DNA from: Accumulibacter sp.
Lineage (GTDB): Bacteria > Pseudomonadota > Gammaproteobacteria > Burkholderiales > Rhodocyclaceae
Length of the DNA stretch: 5,415 nt
Reading direction: 5' to 3'
NCBI GenBank assembly: GCA_031276375.1
Contig: JAISNE010000450.1
Span: 1 to 5,415 of the forward strand
Shown: positions 1-5,242 of the stretch, piece after piece
How positions within the stretch are numbered: the stretch's first letter is position 1
Layout of the letters: the number at the start of each line of letters is the position of its first letter
Notes under the pieces: generated by a model
The model's database searches: none
Seen by the model: only the letters and a program-made list of their open reading frames with translations
What the model was told of the DNA's origin: nothing
Position numbers and translations under genes: made by a program

Positions 1-1923
1 CAGGCCGCGGTTGTACAAACCCGTCAGGACGTCGGTGCGGGCCTTTTTGTTGGCGTCGTCGAGCTGCTGGTATACCAGTAGCGACGCCAGCAGCATGCCG
101 ACCGCCTGCACCGTTTCGACGTCGCCGCGGCCAAGGCGCGACAGGAACGGGGCTTGCTCGACCATCCGTCCGGTAATCAGGATGATGGCCAGCTCGTCTT
201 TCACGACGATCGGCACGGAAACGAAATACGGCAGTCCGAGCATCCGCCGCAGGTTGGCCAGCCGTTCTTCTCCGTCGGCCGCGGTCACCAGCACGGGGGT
301 CCGCGCATTGAGGAGGCCTGGGGCGACGGCCAGGCTTTGCCCGTCAAGCCGCGATTTTTCATCTTCGGAATAGCCCTGTAGAACCACCGGGATGAACCGG
401 TCTTCGGAGGCGGGCACCAGGACGGCCGTTTTCTGCATGTTCAACGCGCCGTTGACGCGCCGCGCGACCGTCTCCAGCATGCCTTCGTACTCGGATGTCT
501 GGCGCAGCGATACGGATAGCTCCGCCAGCAGGATGAAGCCGCGCCGCTTTTGTTCCAGCTCGTGGCGGATGGCGATCGACTGCGCGTCGAGCGCCAGCAC
601 CTTGGCGGCGTTTTGCTCGCCGAGCTTCAGCGCGGCGGCCACGGGCACGCTCTCCCGCGCGCGTTTCTTCCGGCGCCAGGGCTTGGCGGCGGGACGTTTC
701 CCGGCGCTCCGGCCACCGCTCCCGCCTTGCGAAAAAAGGCAGAATACGCCGGTCCAGTCGAGTCCCCTGGGACGTCCGCCGATCGAGGCGATTTCAACGC
801 CGGAGTAAAGCCCCAGGAGCGGGACGCGCGAGCCGACGATTCCGCGCACCACATAGGCGTCTTCGATATCCACGCCGCCATAGCCGGCGCAGCGTCCGGC
901 GCAGTCGATGTACATGGCGAATACCGGCTCGCGCCCGTCCAGCCGGTCGAACAGCGCCTCGATCTTGGGCGGCATGTAGTCGAGGTCGAGCGAGCGGTAC
1001 ATGAGCTGGAATTCGGTTCCTTCTTCCATGTCCGGCTCGAACATCACGATCCCGCCGCGCTCGCGGTCCAGGCCAAGGCAGAGGCGGCTCGCGTAATCGT
1101 CTTCGTTGTATTCGCCCCAACGCTCGCCGTGATTGATCCCGAGGATCAGAAAGAACGGGTATTGTTCCGGCTTGATGGCCGGGCCGAGAATGCCGTCCAT
1201 GAATTCGATGGCGGATTTTCCGTTGATTTCCAGGATGACCGGGCCGTCGGCCCGGGTCACGGTGTAGTACGGCGATGCCGGGCGGCAGCCGTGCATGATC
1301 GCGCTGTCTATGCGTATGTCGTCGGAAAAGGCCAGCGCCATCGCGCAGTATTCGCCGATCGAGCGGCCAACGAACTGCCGGGTCGGCGTGCACACATGAT
1401 CGCCCAACAGCCCCGCGCCGTTCAGGTCGGGCAGGAAGCCCAGGCCTTTTTCAATGCCCGCGAGCAGCCAGGTGGCCATCAGCATACGTATTCCGCCTTC
1501 GCTCCGGTCAACGGCGTCGTAAAACAGCATCACCGGGGAATCCGGCTTCGTCCCGAGCGCCGCGAGCCGCCGCCCCAGGCGGATGCCGGACTCCTCCTCG
1601 CTTTCCCGCAGTCCGCCGTCGATCAGCACCTGGCAATCGGCGCCGTCGAGCCAGATGCACGCCGCGCCAACCTGGTCTCCGGCGTATCCGAAAGTTTCGT
1701 TGGTGATGATCCCCACGGCCCCGCCGCCGTAAATGAGCGCCGCATCCCCGGCCTCGGACGCGGCGGCGGCGCGCAGCGTGTCCACGTCGTGCCGGGCCGT
1801 GCAAAAAAGCAGCACGATGTCGCAGGCGTCCCGCCGTCCGGACATCTTCATGGCCGCCCGCACCGCCTGCGCTCCGGCGGACGCGCTGTCGGGAAGATCG
1901 CTGTATCCCACGCCTACACGCAT
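1..1923 (-). CDS. FIST-GAF-GGDEF sensor protein, probable diguanylate cyclase (3' end outside window)
   Basis: An uninterrupted 641-codon minus-strand frame starts at ATG 1923-1921 and runs off the left edge. An AGGA ribosome-binding site lies six bases upstream of the start. Residues about 25-200 fit FIST_N, with a Gly-rich LIYGGGAVGIITNE stretch at 63-76. Residues about 205-360 fit FIST_C, with HGCRPASPYYTVTR at 211-224, a LEINGKSAIEF segment at 231-241, and a DCAGRCAGYGG turn at 340-350. A Gly/Lys/Arg-rich linker (about 400-423) and a charged helix (about 425-465) lead to a GAF-like domain at about 470-615. The frame then reaches TDVLTGLYNR (630-639), the characteristic opening of GGDEF domains. 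I see no signal peptide or membrane segment, so it is probably cytosolic. FIST domains are proposed to bind small ligands, possibly amino acids; GGDEF domains make c-di-GMP. The GGDEF active site and any following EAL domain lie outside the window, so catalytic competence is unknown. The gene is transcribed divergently from hisG. Domain order is secure from motifs; the ligand is unknown. Confidence 0.88.
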   Translation of the reverse strand, partial: MRVGVGYSDLPDSASAGAQAVRAAMKMSGRRDACDIVLLFCTARHDVDTLRAAAASEAGDAALIYGGGAVGIITNETFGYAGDQVGAACIWLDGADCQVLIDGGLRESEEESGIRLGRRLAALGTKPDSPVMLFYDAVDRSEGGIRMLMATWLLAGIEKGLGFLPDLNGAGLLGDHVCTPTRQFVGRSIGEYCAMALAFSDDIRIDSAIMHGCRPASPYYTVTRADGPVILEINGKSAIEFMDGILGPAIKPEQYPFFLILGINHGERWGEYNEDDYASRLCLGLDRERGGIVMFEPDMEEGTEFQLMYRSLDLDYMPPKIEALFDRLDGREPVFAMYIDCAGRCAGYGGVDIEDAYVVRGIVGSRVPLLGLYSGVEIASIGGRPRGLDWTGVFCLFSQGGSGGRSAGKRPAAKPWRRKKRARESVPVAAALKLGEQNAAKVLALDAQSIAIRHELEQKRRGFILLAELSVSLRQTSEYEGMLETVARRVNGALNMQKTAVLVPASEDRFIPVVLQGYSEDEKSRLDGQSLAVAPGLLNARTPVLVTAADGEERLANLRRMLGLPYFVSVPIVVKDELAIILITGRMVEQAPFLSRLGRGDVETVQAVGMLLASLLVYQQLDDANKKARTDVLTGLYNRGL

Positions 1924-1929
1924 AGTTGT

Positions 1930-1933
1930 TCCT
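1930..1933 (-). promoter_or_regulatory. Ribosome-binding site of the FIST-GAF-GGDEF gene
   Basis: On the minus strand AGGA ends six bases before ATG 1923-1921. This supports that ATG as the start. I see no better-placed in-frame start upstream. Confidence 0.65.
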
Positions 1934-1981
1934 GTTCAAATCGGAGAGATGGGAGACATTTGTTCAGAGACATACAATTCC

Positions 1982-2013
1982 ATTATATATAATCCGTATG
2001 CCCGTCATGTCAG
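1982..2013 (-). promoter_or_regulatory. Candidate sigma-70 promoter with palindromic AT core
   Basis: Reading the minus strand, CTGACA (2013-2008) resembles a -35 box. An AT-rich core follows that is a perfect 12-bp palindrome, ATTATATATAAT (1982-1993). Possible -10 hexamers inside it are TATATA with an 18-base spacer or TATAAT with a 20-base spacer. It lies 60-90 bases upstream of the FIST-GAF-GGDEF start, a sensible position. The palindrome could also supply a -10 in the plus direction, but I see no good plus-strand -35. Inferred from consensus only. Confidence 0.45.
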
Positions 2014-2024
2014 GAAATCGCATT

Positions 2025-2069
2025 CAGGTTTCAGGTTTCAGGGATCAGGTTTCAGGGATCAGGGATCAG
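2025..2069. repeat. Six-unit 7-bp tandem repeat, CAGG(TTT/GAT)
   Basis: Six contiguous heptamers follow one another with no spacer: CAGGTTT (2025), CAGGTTT (2032), CAGGGAT (2039), CAGGTTT (2046), CAGGGAT (2053), CAGGGAT (2060), then a partial CAG at 2067-2069. Only the last three bases of each unit vary, between two forms, in the order A-A-B-A-B-B. It lies in the divergent spacer just upstream of the sensor gene's putative -35. The pattern suggests slippage-generated short tandem repeats. No function is evident. Confidence 0.9.
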
Positions 2070-2104
2070 TAAAAGCTACCGTCGCTTTGCTCCGCAAGGA
2101 GCAA

Positions 2105-2156
2105 CCCCCTCTCCCGGCGCTTCGCGCCACCCTCTCCCCCAAAGGGGGCGAGGGGG
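2105..2156. repeat. GC-rich inverted-repeat element, copy 1
   Basis: It contains two adjacent stem-loops: GGCGC-TTC-GCGCC (2116-2128), and CCCTC-T-CCCCC (2130-2140) pairing across AAA with GGGGG-C-GAGGG (2144-2154), with a single internal mismatch. Its reverse complement shares GGGGGAGAG, GAGGGTG and GGCGCGAAGCGCCG blocks with the element at 2239-2313, so the two appear to be related copies in inverted orientation. Such CCCTCTCCC/GGGAGAGGG palindromes are familiar dispersed intergenic repeats in GC-rich proteobacteria; that family assignment is from memory and unverified. Confidence 0.75.
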
Positions 2157-2238
2157 AAAAGTAAGGGAACCGCCGTGCTCCGATGGGGTGAGGGTAACGA
2201 ACGCGCCGCCGCCCAAAACGAGCCTCGGCGCTTGCCTG

Positions 2239-2313
2239 CTCTCCCCCGCCCGGCGGGGGAGAGTGCCCCGGCAGGGGCGAGAGAGGGTGCGCACCCTCCG
2301 GCGCGAAGCGCCG
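2239..2313. repeat. GC-rich inverted-repeat element, copy 2 (four stacked hairpins)
   Basis: Four back-to-back dyads are visible. The first is CTCTCCCCCGC / GCGGGGGAGAG around a 3-base loop (2239-2263). The second is GCCCC-GGCA-GGGGC (2265-2278). The third is the perfect 16-bp palindrome GAGGGTGCGCACCCTC (2283-2298). The fourth is CGGCGC-GAA-GCGCCG (2299-2313). Shared blocks in reverse orientation at 2105-2156 mark it as a longer relative of that element. The density of dyads within 75 bases argues for a mobile or structured repeat rather than a single operator. Confidence 0.78.
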
Positions 2314-2322
2314 CTTGTTTTT
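2299..2322 (+). terminator. Possible intrinsic terminator at the end of repeat copy 2
   Basis: The 6-bp GC-only stem CGGCGC-GAA-GCGCCG is followed within two bases by TTGTTTTT, with another T run at 2329-2334. That is the geometry of a plus-strand rho-independent terminator. No plus-strand gene lies upstream in the window, so it would at most insulate hisG from read-through. It may simply be part of the repeat. Confidence 0.3.
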
Positions 2323-2546
2323 CTTGGCTTTTTTGACGACTCCGAAGGAAAACGCGACAGGTGCGGGATAGTGACGCTGGGCGCACACGGGGGGCCGCTT
2401 TTGCGAAAGACCGCGTGGGGGCGAGGCCTCCGTGCCTGCCCGCGCCCGCAACGAAACGCCCTTCCCAAACGCTCCATTACGACATCCGCTTATGCGATTG
2501 CCCTGGAATCTCTCCGCGCCCCGGCGAGCGCGGTCCCGGCATACGG

Positions 2547-2552
2547 TAGAAT
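2547..2552 (+). promoter_or_regulatory. Candidate -10 box of the hisGD promoter
   Basis: TAGAAT matches five of six bases of the sigma-70 -10 consensus. It would place transcription initiation near 2558-2560, giving a leader of about 20 bases before the hisG GTG. No good -35 hexamer lies 16-18 bases upstream (that stretch is G/C only), so the assignment rests on one box and its position. Confidence 0.33.
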
Positions 2553-2578
2553 GCTTTCTTTTGTCCGGGAAGCGCGCC

Positions 2579-3223
2579 GTGGATGGCATCACCATCGCCC
2601 TGTCGAAGGGCAGAATCTTTGAAGAGACCTTGCCGTTGCTGGCGGCCGCGGGCATTCGGCCGCTGGAGAATCCCGAAACCTCGCGCAAGCTGATCATTCC
2701 GACCAACCGCGATGACGCGCGCGTGGTCATCGTGCGCGCCACCGACGCGCCGACTTACGTGCAGTACGGGGCGGCGGACATCGGCGTGGCGGGCAAGGAT
2801 GTGTTGATCGAAAACGGCAGCGACGGACTCTACCAGCCGCTCGACCTGAAAATCGCCCGCTGCCGGATGATGGTTGCCGTCCCGGACGGTTTCGACTACG
2901 CGCATGCCGTGCGCCAGGGCGCGCGGCTCAGGGTGGCGACCAAGTACATCAACATCGCGCGCGAGCACTTCGCCGCCAAGGGCGTCCATGTCGACCTGAT
3001 CAAGCTCTATGGATCGATGGAACTCGCGCCGCTGGCCGGGCTGGCCGACGCCATCGTCGACCTCGTATCGACGGGCGGGACCTTGAAGGCCAACAGGCTC
3101 GCGGCGGTCGAACACATTGTCGACATCTCGGCGCGGCTGATCGTCAACCAGGCGGCGCTGAAACTGAAGCGCGAAAAGCTCGCGCCGATCATGGAGGCCA
3201 TTGCCGGGGCGGTCGGGCAATGA
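2579..3223 (+). CDS. hisG: ATP phosphoribosyltransferase, short-form catalytic subunit (HisG-S)
   Basis: HisG catalyses the first committed step of histidine synthesis, joining ATP and PRPP to form N1-(5-phosphoribosyl)-ATP in the cytoplasm. From GTG 2579 the product is 214 residues. It opens with [18 protein letters not shown] (4-21), continues with [20 protein letters not shown] (53-72), and carries the PRPP-binding loop [14 protein letters not shown] at 161-174. It ends shortly after, with no C-terminal ACT-like regulatory domain. The roughly 300-residue long form has that domain, so this is the short form, which in known systems works as a complex with HisZ. HisZ is not in this window. 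GTG 2579 is preferred because GGGAAG (2567-2572) sits six bases upstream and because the family normally begins a few residues before [12 protein letters not shown] 2561 is an in-frame alternative without a ribosome-binding site; the frame stays open further upstream through repeat-derived sequence unlikely to be translated. The stop overlaps the hisD start. Confidence 0.96.
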   Translation: MDGITIALSKGRIFEETLPLLAAAGIRPLENPETSRKLIIPTNRDDARVVIVRATDAPTYVQYGAADIGVAGKDVLIENGSDGLYQPLDLKIARCRMMVAVPDGFDYAHAVRQGARLRVATKYINIAREHFAAKGVHVDLIKLYGSMELAPLAGLADAIVDLVSTGGTLKANRLAAVEHIVDISARLIVNQAALKLKREKLAPIMEAIAGAVGQ

Positions 3224-4548
3224 TCGCCATCAAGCGCCTGTCCAGCCGCGACGCGGACTTCGCGCGAGAACTCGACGCCTTGCGCGCTTTCGACCGGGCG
3301 CAGGATGCCGCGGTCGACCAGGCCGTCGCGGCCATCCTGGCCGATGTCAGGGAACGCGGCGATCCGGCCGTGCTCGACTACACTCGCCGCTTCGACCGCG
3401 TGGCGGCGCGCTCGCTGGCCGAACTCGAACTTTCGCGCGCCGCGCTCGAAGGCGCGCTGGAGGCCCTCGCCGAAACCCAGCGGACGGCGCTCGAAGCGGC
3501 CGCGCAGCGCATCGAGGCCTACCACCGGCGGCAGACGCTGGCAAGCTGGCATTACGAGGAAACCGAGGGCGCGCTGGCCGGCACCCTGCTCGGGCAGAAA
3601 GTGACGCCGCTCGACCGGGTCGGCCTGTACGTCCCCGGCGGCAAGGCCGCGTATCCCTCGTCGGTGCTGATGAACGCGATTCCGGCCAAGGTCGCCGGTG
3701 TCGGCGAACTGGTCATGACCGTGCCGACGCCGGACGGCGAGAAGAATTCGCTGGTGCTCGCGGCGGCGGCGATCGCCGGCGTCGACCGCGTCTTCTGCAT
3801 CGGCGGTGCCCAGGCCATCGGCGGCCTGGCCTACGGCACGCGGACGCTGCCCAGGGTCGACAAGATCGTCGGCCCCGGCAACGCCTACGTCGCCGCCGCC
3901 AAGCGCCGCGTTTTCGGCGTCGTCGGCATCGACATGATCGCCGGCCCTTCCGAAATCCTGGTCATTTGCGATGGCGCCGCCGATCCCGACTGGGTGGCCA
4001 TGGACCTCTTTTCGCAGGCCGAGCACGACGAACTGGCGCAGGCGATCCTGCTCTGTCCCGACGCCGCCCACGTCGAGCGCGTCGCCGCCTCGCTCGACAG
4101 GCTGCTGCCGGCGATGCCGCGCCGGGAAATCATCCGCGCCGCGCTGGAGAACCGCGGCGCGCTGATCGCCGTGCGCGATCTCGACGAAGCTTGCGAGATC
4201 GCCAACCGCATCGCTCCCGAGCATCTGGAACTGTCGCTCGCCGACGCCGAACGCTGGGTGGACCGCATCCGTCATGCCGGCGCCATTTTCATCGGCCCCT
4301 ACGCCTCGGAATCGCTCGGCGACTACTGCGCGGGGCCGAACCACGTCCTGCCGACCTCCGGCAGCGCGCGCTTTTCCTCGCCGCTGGGCGTTTACGATTT
4401 CCAGAAGCGCAGCAGCCTGATCCGCGTTTCCCGGCAGGGAGCCGCAACGCTCGGGCGGATCGCCTCGATCCTCGCCACGGGCGAGGGTTTGCCCGCGCAC
4501 GCGCGCTCCGCCGAATACCGCATGAATCCGGAAAGCGCCGGCCGCTGA
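3220..4548 (+). CDS. hisD: Histidinol dehydrogenase
   Basis: HisD is a zinc- and NAD-dependent cytosolic enzyme that oxidises L-histidinol through histidinaldehyde to L-histidine, the last two steps of the pathway. The 442-residue product has normal family length. Visible signatures are [18 protein letters not shown] (130-147), [13 protein letters not shown] (195-207), [12 protein letters not shown] (218-229), [12 protein letters not shown] (237-248), SQAEHDE (265-271), APEHLEL (332-338), [13 protein letters not shown] (367-379) and GLPAHARS (423-430). By alignment with the E. coli enzyme, the zinc ligands are Q266, H269, D368 and H427, and the catalytic Glu-His pair is E334-H335. All are present, so it should be active. 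ATG 3220 overlaps the hisG stop as ATGA. No good ribosome-binding site lies immediately upstream (a GGAGG at 3193-3197 is too far), which points to translational coupling. In many betaproteobacteria hisC follows directly; here it does not. Confidence 0.97.
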   Translation: MIAIKRLSSRDADFARELDALRAFDRAQDAAVDQAVAAILADVRERGDPAVLDYTRRFDRVAARSLAELELSRAALEGALEALAETQRTALEAAAQRIEAYHRRQTLASWHYEETEGALAGTLLGQKVTPLDRVGLYVPGGKAAYPSSVLMNAIPAKVAGVGELVMTVPTPDGEKNSLVLAAAAIAGVDRVFCIGGAQAIGGLAYGTRTLPRVDKIVGPGNAYVAAAKRRVFGVVGIDMIAGPSEILVICDGAADPDWVAMDLFSQAEHDELAQAILLCPDAAHVERVAASLDRLLPAMPRREIIRAALENRGALIAVRDLDEACEIANRIAPEHLELSLADAERWVDRIRHAGAIFIGPYASESLGDYCAGPNHVLPTSGSARFSSPLGVYDFQKRSSLIRVSRQGAATLGRIASILATGEGLPAHARSAEYRMNPESAGR

Positions 4549-4555
4549 TTTTTTT

Positions 4556-4582
4556 GGGAGCGGCGCCGGCCGCGCCGTTCCC
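4556..4582. repeat. Strong hairpin immediately after the hisD stop
   Basis: GGGAGCGGCGC (4556-4566) pairs with GCGCCGTTCCC (4572-4582) across a 5-base CGGCC loop. This is an 11-bp stem with one G-U pair. A run of seven T lies before it (4549-4555), not after it, so it lacks the layout of a plus-strand intrinsic terminator. On the minus strand the tail would be A-rich, which does not fit either. It could act as a 3' stability or pause structure for the hisGD transcript. Confidence 0.6.
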
Positions 4583-4588
4583 GCGAGG

Positions 4589-4628
4589 GGCCTTCGGAGG
4601 GAAGGCCGTCCATCCCGAAAGAAGGACG
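4589..4628 (+). repeat. Tandem hairpins downstream of hisD, the first with GGAGG in its loop
   Basis: GGCCTTC (4589-4595) and GAAGGCC (4601-4607) form a perfect 7-bp stem whose 5-base loop is exactly GGAGG, a Shine-Dalgarno-like core. A weaker second dyad overlaps its last base: CGTCC (4607-4611) with GGACG (4624-4628). No properly spaced start codon opening a credible frame follows. Whether the exposed GGAGG means anything is unknown. Confidence 0.5.
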
Positions 4629-4674
4629 TTCCCGACCGGAATGCAGGTTCAGCCGGGATAAAAGCAACAGGGAA

Positions 4675-4733
4675 TGGAGTCATTCGTCTTTCGATTCGAC
4701 AAGTCGAATGACTCCAACCCTTGACTCCAACCC
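4675..4733. repeat. Inverted repeat with nested alternative dyad plus direct repeat
   Basis: TGGAGTCATTCG (4675-4686) and CGAATGACTCCA (4705-4716) are perfect 12-bp inverted repeats around an 18-base loop. Inside, ATTCGAC (4694-4700) and GTCGAAT (4703-4709) form a second perfect dyad that shares the right arm, so the two folds are mutually exclusive. TGACTCCAACCC at 4709-4720 is repeated exactly at 4722-4733. Similar GGAGTCATTCG...CGAATGACTCC palindromes look to me like dispersed REP-type or non-autonomous mobile elements, but that is an impression, not a search result. Confidence 0.7.
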
Positions 4734-4881
4734 CTTTCCCCGCCCCCTTTCGCTTCGCGCGCCCTGTGGCGTCTGGGTGTCCGCGGGCGTGGTATCAGCT
4801 ATCGCCGACAGCAAATTGCACGGCGCCACCGCGGACGAAATGAAGTTCGACCTCGAGTTGATCAGAGGGGACGCACTGTGA
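4708..4881 (+). pseudogene. Probable 3' remnant of an unidentified gene
   Basis: A short plus-strand frame is open from ATG 4708 to TGA 4879-4881 (57 residues). Its first 15-20 codons lie in the repeat and in a Pro/Arg-rich stretch. From about 4768 the sequence looks like real protein, with strong G/C third positions and a soluble acidic tail that includes SAIADSKLHGATADEMKF and then DLELIRGDAL. The stop overlaps a GTG as GTGA, the same coupled layout as hisG-hisD. That GTG frame stops after five codons (VKARA). The simplest reading is the C-terminal end of a gene whose 5' part was replaced by the repeat and whose downstream partner has also decayed. I do not recognise the family. It could instead be a chance frame or a small intact gene. 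Confidence 0.33.
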
Positions 4882-5149
4882 AAGCACGGGCTTGATTTCT
4901 TTCGTTTCGTTTGGCGATCCACGCGGGCCGAAGTCTAATCATATATTGTTGGAGGACTGGATTGATCCAGCGCCGTCTTTTCCCGGTCCCAGCAAATTGA
5001 CCGTCAGAAGCCAATTATAATCTGATACCAAGTTGCCACCGATAATTCGTTAACTGTCGCGTTTCATGTGATCATATTCCCCGACGTAGCTGGCCGTTGT
5101 TCCGGGCGCAGGATATTCTTTTATCATTCCCGCACATGTTCGGACTTTC

Positions 5150-5195
5150 CGGGCGGGGTCGCGGGAGGAGCGTAGCGACCCCGCTTCCCCGCCCG
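5150..5195. repeat. Large GC-rich stem-loop in the insertion-sequence 5' region
   Basis: CGGGCGGGG (5150-5158) is the exact reverse complement of CCCCGCCCG (5187-5195). Within it, GGGGTCGC (5155-5162) is the exact reverse complement of GCGACCCC (5175-5182). The arms share GGGG, so the two stems compete or combine with a bulge. The structure lies between the element's end and its transposase start, where a fold could block read-through transcription or translation from outside promoters, a known strategy of insertion sequences. The function here is inferred. Confidence 0.65.
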
Positions 5196-5229
5196 AAAAG
5201 CGGCCCGTCTCCCTCACCGCAGCAAACAC

Positions 5230-5241
5230 AGGAGGCCTCCT
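5230..5241 (+). promoter_or_regulatory. Transposase ribosome-binding site inside a perfect 12-bp palindrome
   Basis: AGGAGGCCTCCT is fully self-complementary and contains a consensus GGAGG (5231-5235) seven bases before ATG 5243. It fixes the start choice. The palindrome could fold into a small hairpin (AGGA with TCCT) or pair between transcripts, which would limit access to the site and so damp transposase synthesis. That regulatory role is speculative. Confidence 0.7.
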
Positions 5242-5242
5242 C

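Larger units (their letters stand above)
1924..2578. other. Divergent repeat-rich spacer between the sensor gene and hisG
   Basis: This 655-base spacer carries no convincing gene. In order it contains the minus-strand leader and promoter of the sensor gene, a 7-bp tandem repeat array, a GC-rich inverted-repeat element, a second related element in the opposite orientation, a possible terminator-like hairpin with T tract, about 200 bases in which I see nothing definite (2323-2540), and a -10-like box just before hisG. Several short frames cross it on both strands. Their translations are low-complexity and rich in Arg, Pro and Gly, as expected from translated GC-rich repeats. I found no histidine-rich leader peptide of the kind that attenuates enterobacterial his operons. 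Confidence 0.7.
4549..5242. other. Gene-poor junk and repeat region between hisD and the IS481-type transposase
   Basis: No intact gene is supported in these 694 bases. The stretch contains two strong hairpins right after hisD, a 12-bp inverted repeat with a nested competing dyad and a 12-bp direct repeat (4675-4733), a coding-like 3' gene remnant ending at 4881, an AT-richer patch (4931-5060, about 45% G+C by hand count against a GC-rich background), and the 5' part of an insertion sequence from about 5055. Inside the patch are a TATAAT at 5016-5021 without a properly spaced -35, and a CTGGAT-TG-ATCCAG dyad at 4957-4970. The makeup suggests repeated insertion and decay downstream of hisD. 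Confidence 0.65.

Noticed and set aside
550..1992. 480-codon plus-strand open frame opposite the sensor gene
   Set aside because: It is antisense to a frame with clear FIST, GAF and GGDEF motifs. Its translation is His/Arg/Ala/Val-rich without recognisable motifs, a usual shadow of GC-rich coding DNA.
2025..2069. CRISPR-like array
   Set aside because: The units are 7 bp and directly contiguous with no spacers, so it is a simple tandem repeat.
2323..2578. Histidine attenuator or leader peptide ahead of hisG
   Set aside because: No short frame with a run of His codons, and no terminator/antiterminator pair with a U tract near the hisG start.
2059..2742. Minus-strand frames across the spacer, up to 227 codons
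   Set aside because: They translate the GC-rich inverted repeats and the 5' end of hisG in antisense. They are Arg/Pro/Gly-rich with no motif or ribosome-binding site.
4549..4582. Intrinsic terminator of hisGD
   Set aside because: The T run precedes the hairpin instead of following it. Other hairpins up to 4716 also lack a U tract, so no intrinsic terminator can be supported.
3201..4661. 486-codon plus-strand frame overlapping hisD
   Set aside because: It is a +2-type shadow of hisD, dominated by Arg, Gly and Pro. HisD itself carries every catalytic residue in the other frame.
3007..4683. 558-codon minus-strand open frame across hisG and hisD
   Set aside because: It lies antisense to two unmistakable enzymes and has low-complexity Gly/Ala/Arg/Asp composition. 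It is explained by GC-rich codon bias on the other strand.
4680..4922. 80-codon minus-strand frame in the hisD downstream region
   Set aside because: It runs through the repeat cluster and opposite the more protein-like plus-strand remnant. I see no ribosome-binding site and no recognisable motif.
4862..5020. Plus-strand frame open for 52 codons after the gene remnant
   Set aside because: It starts directly after a stop, has only a TTG start candidate, and its AT-rich third positions are unlike the rest of the window. It is probably a chance frame in the AT-richer patch.
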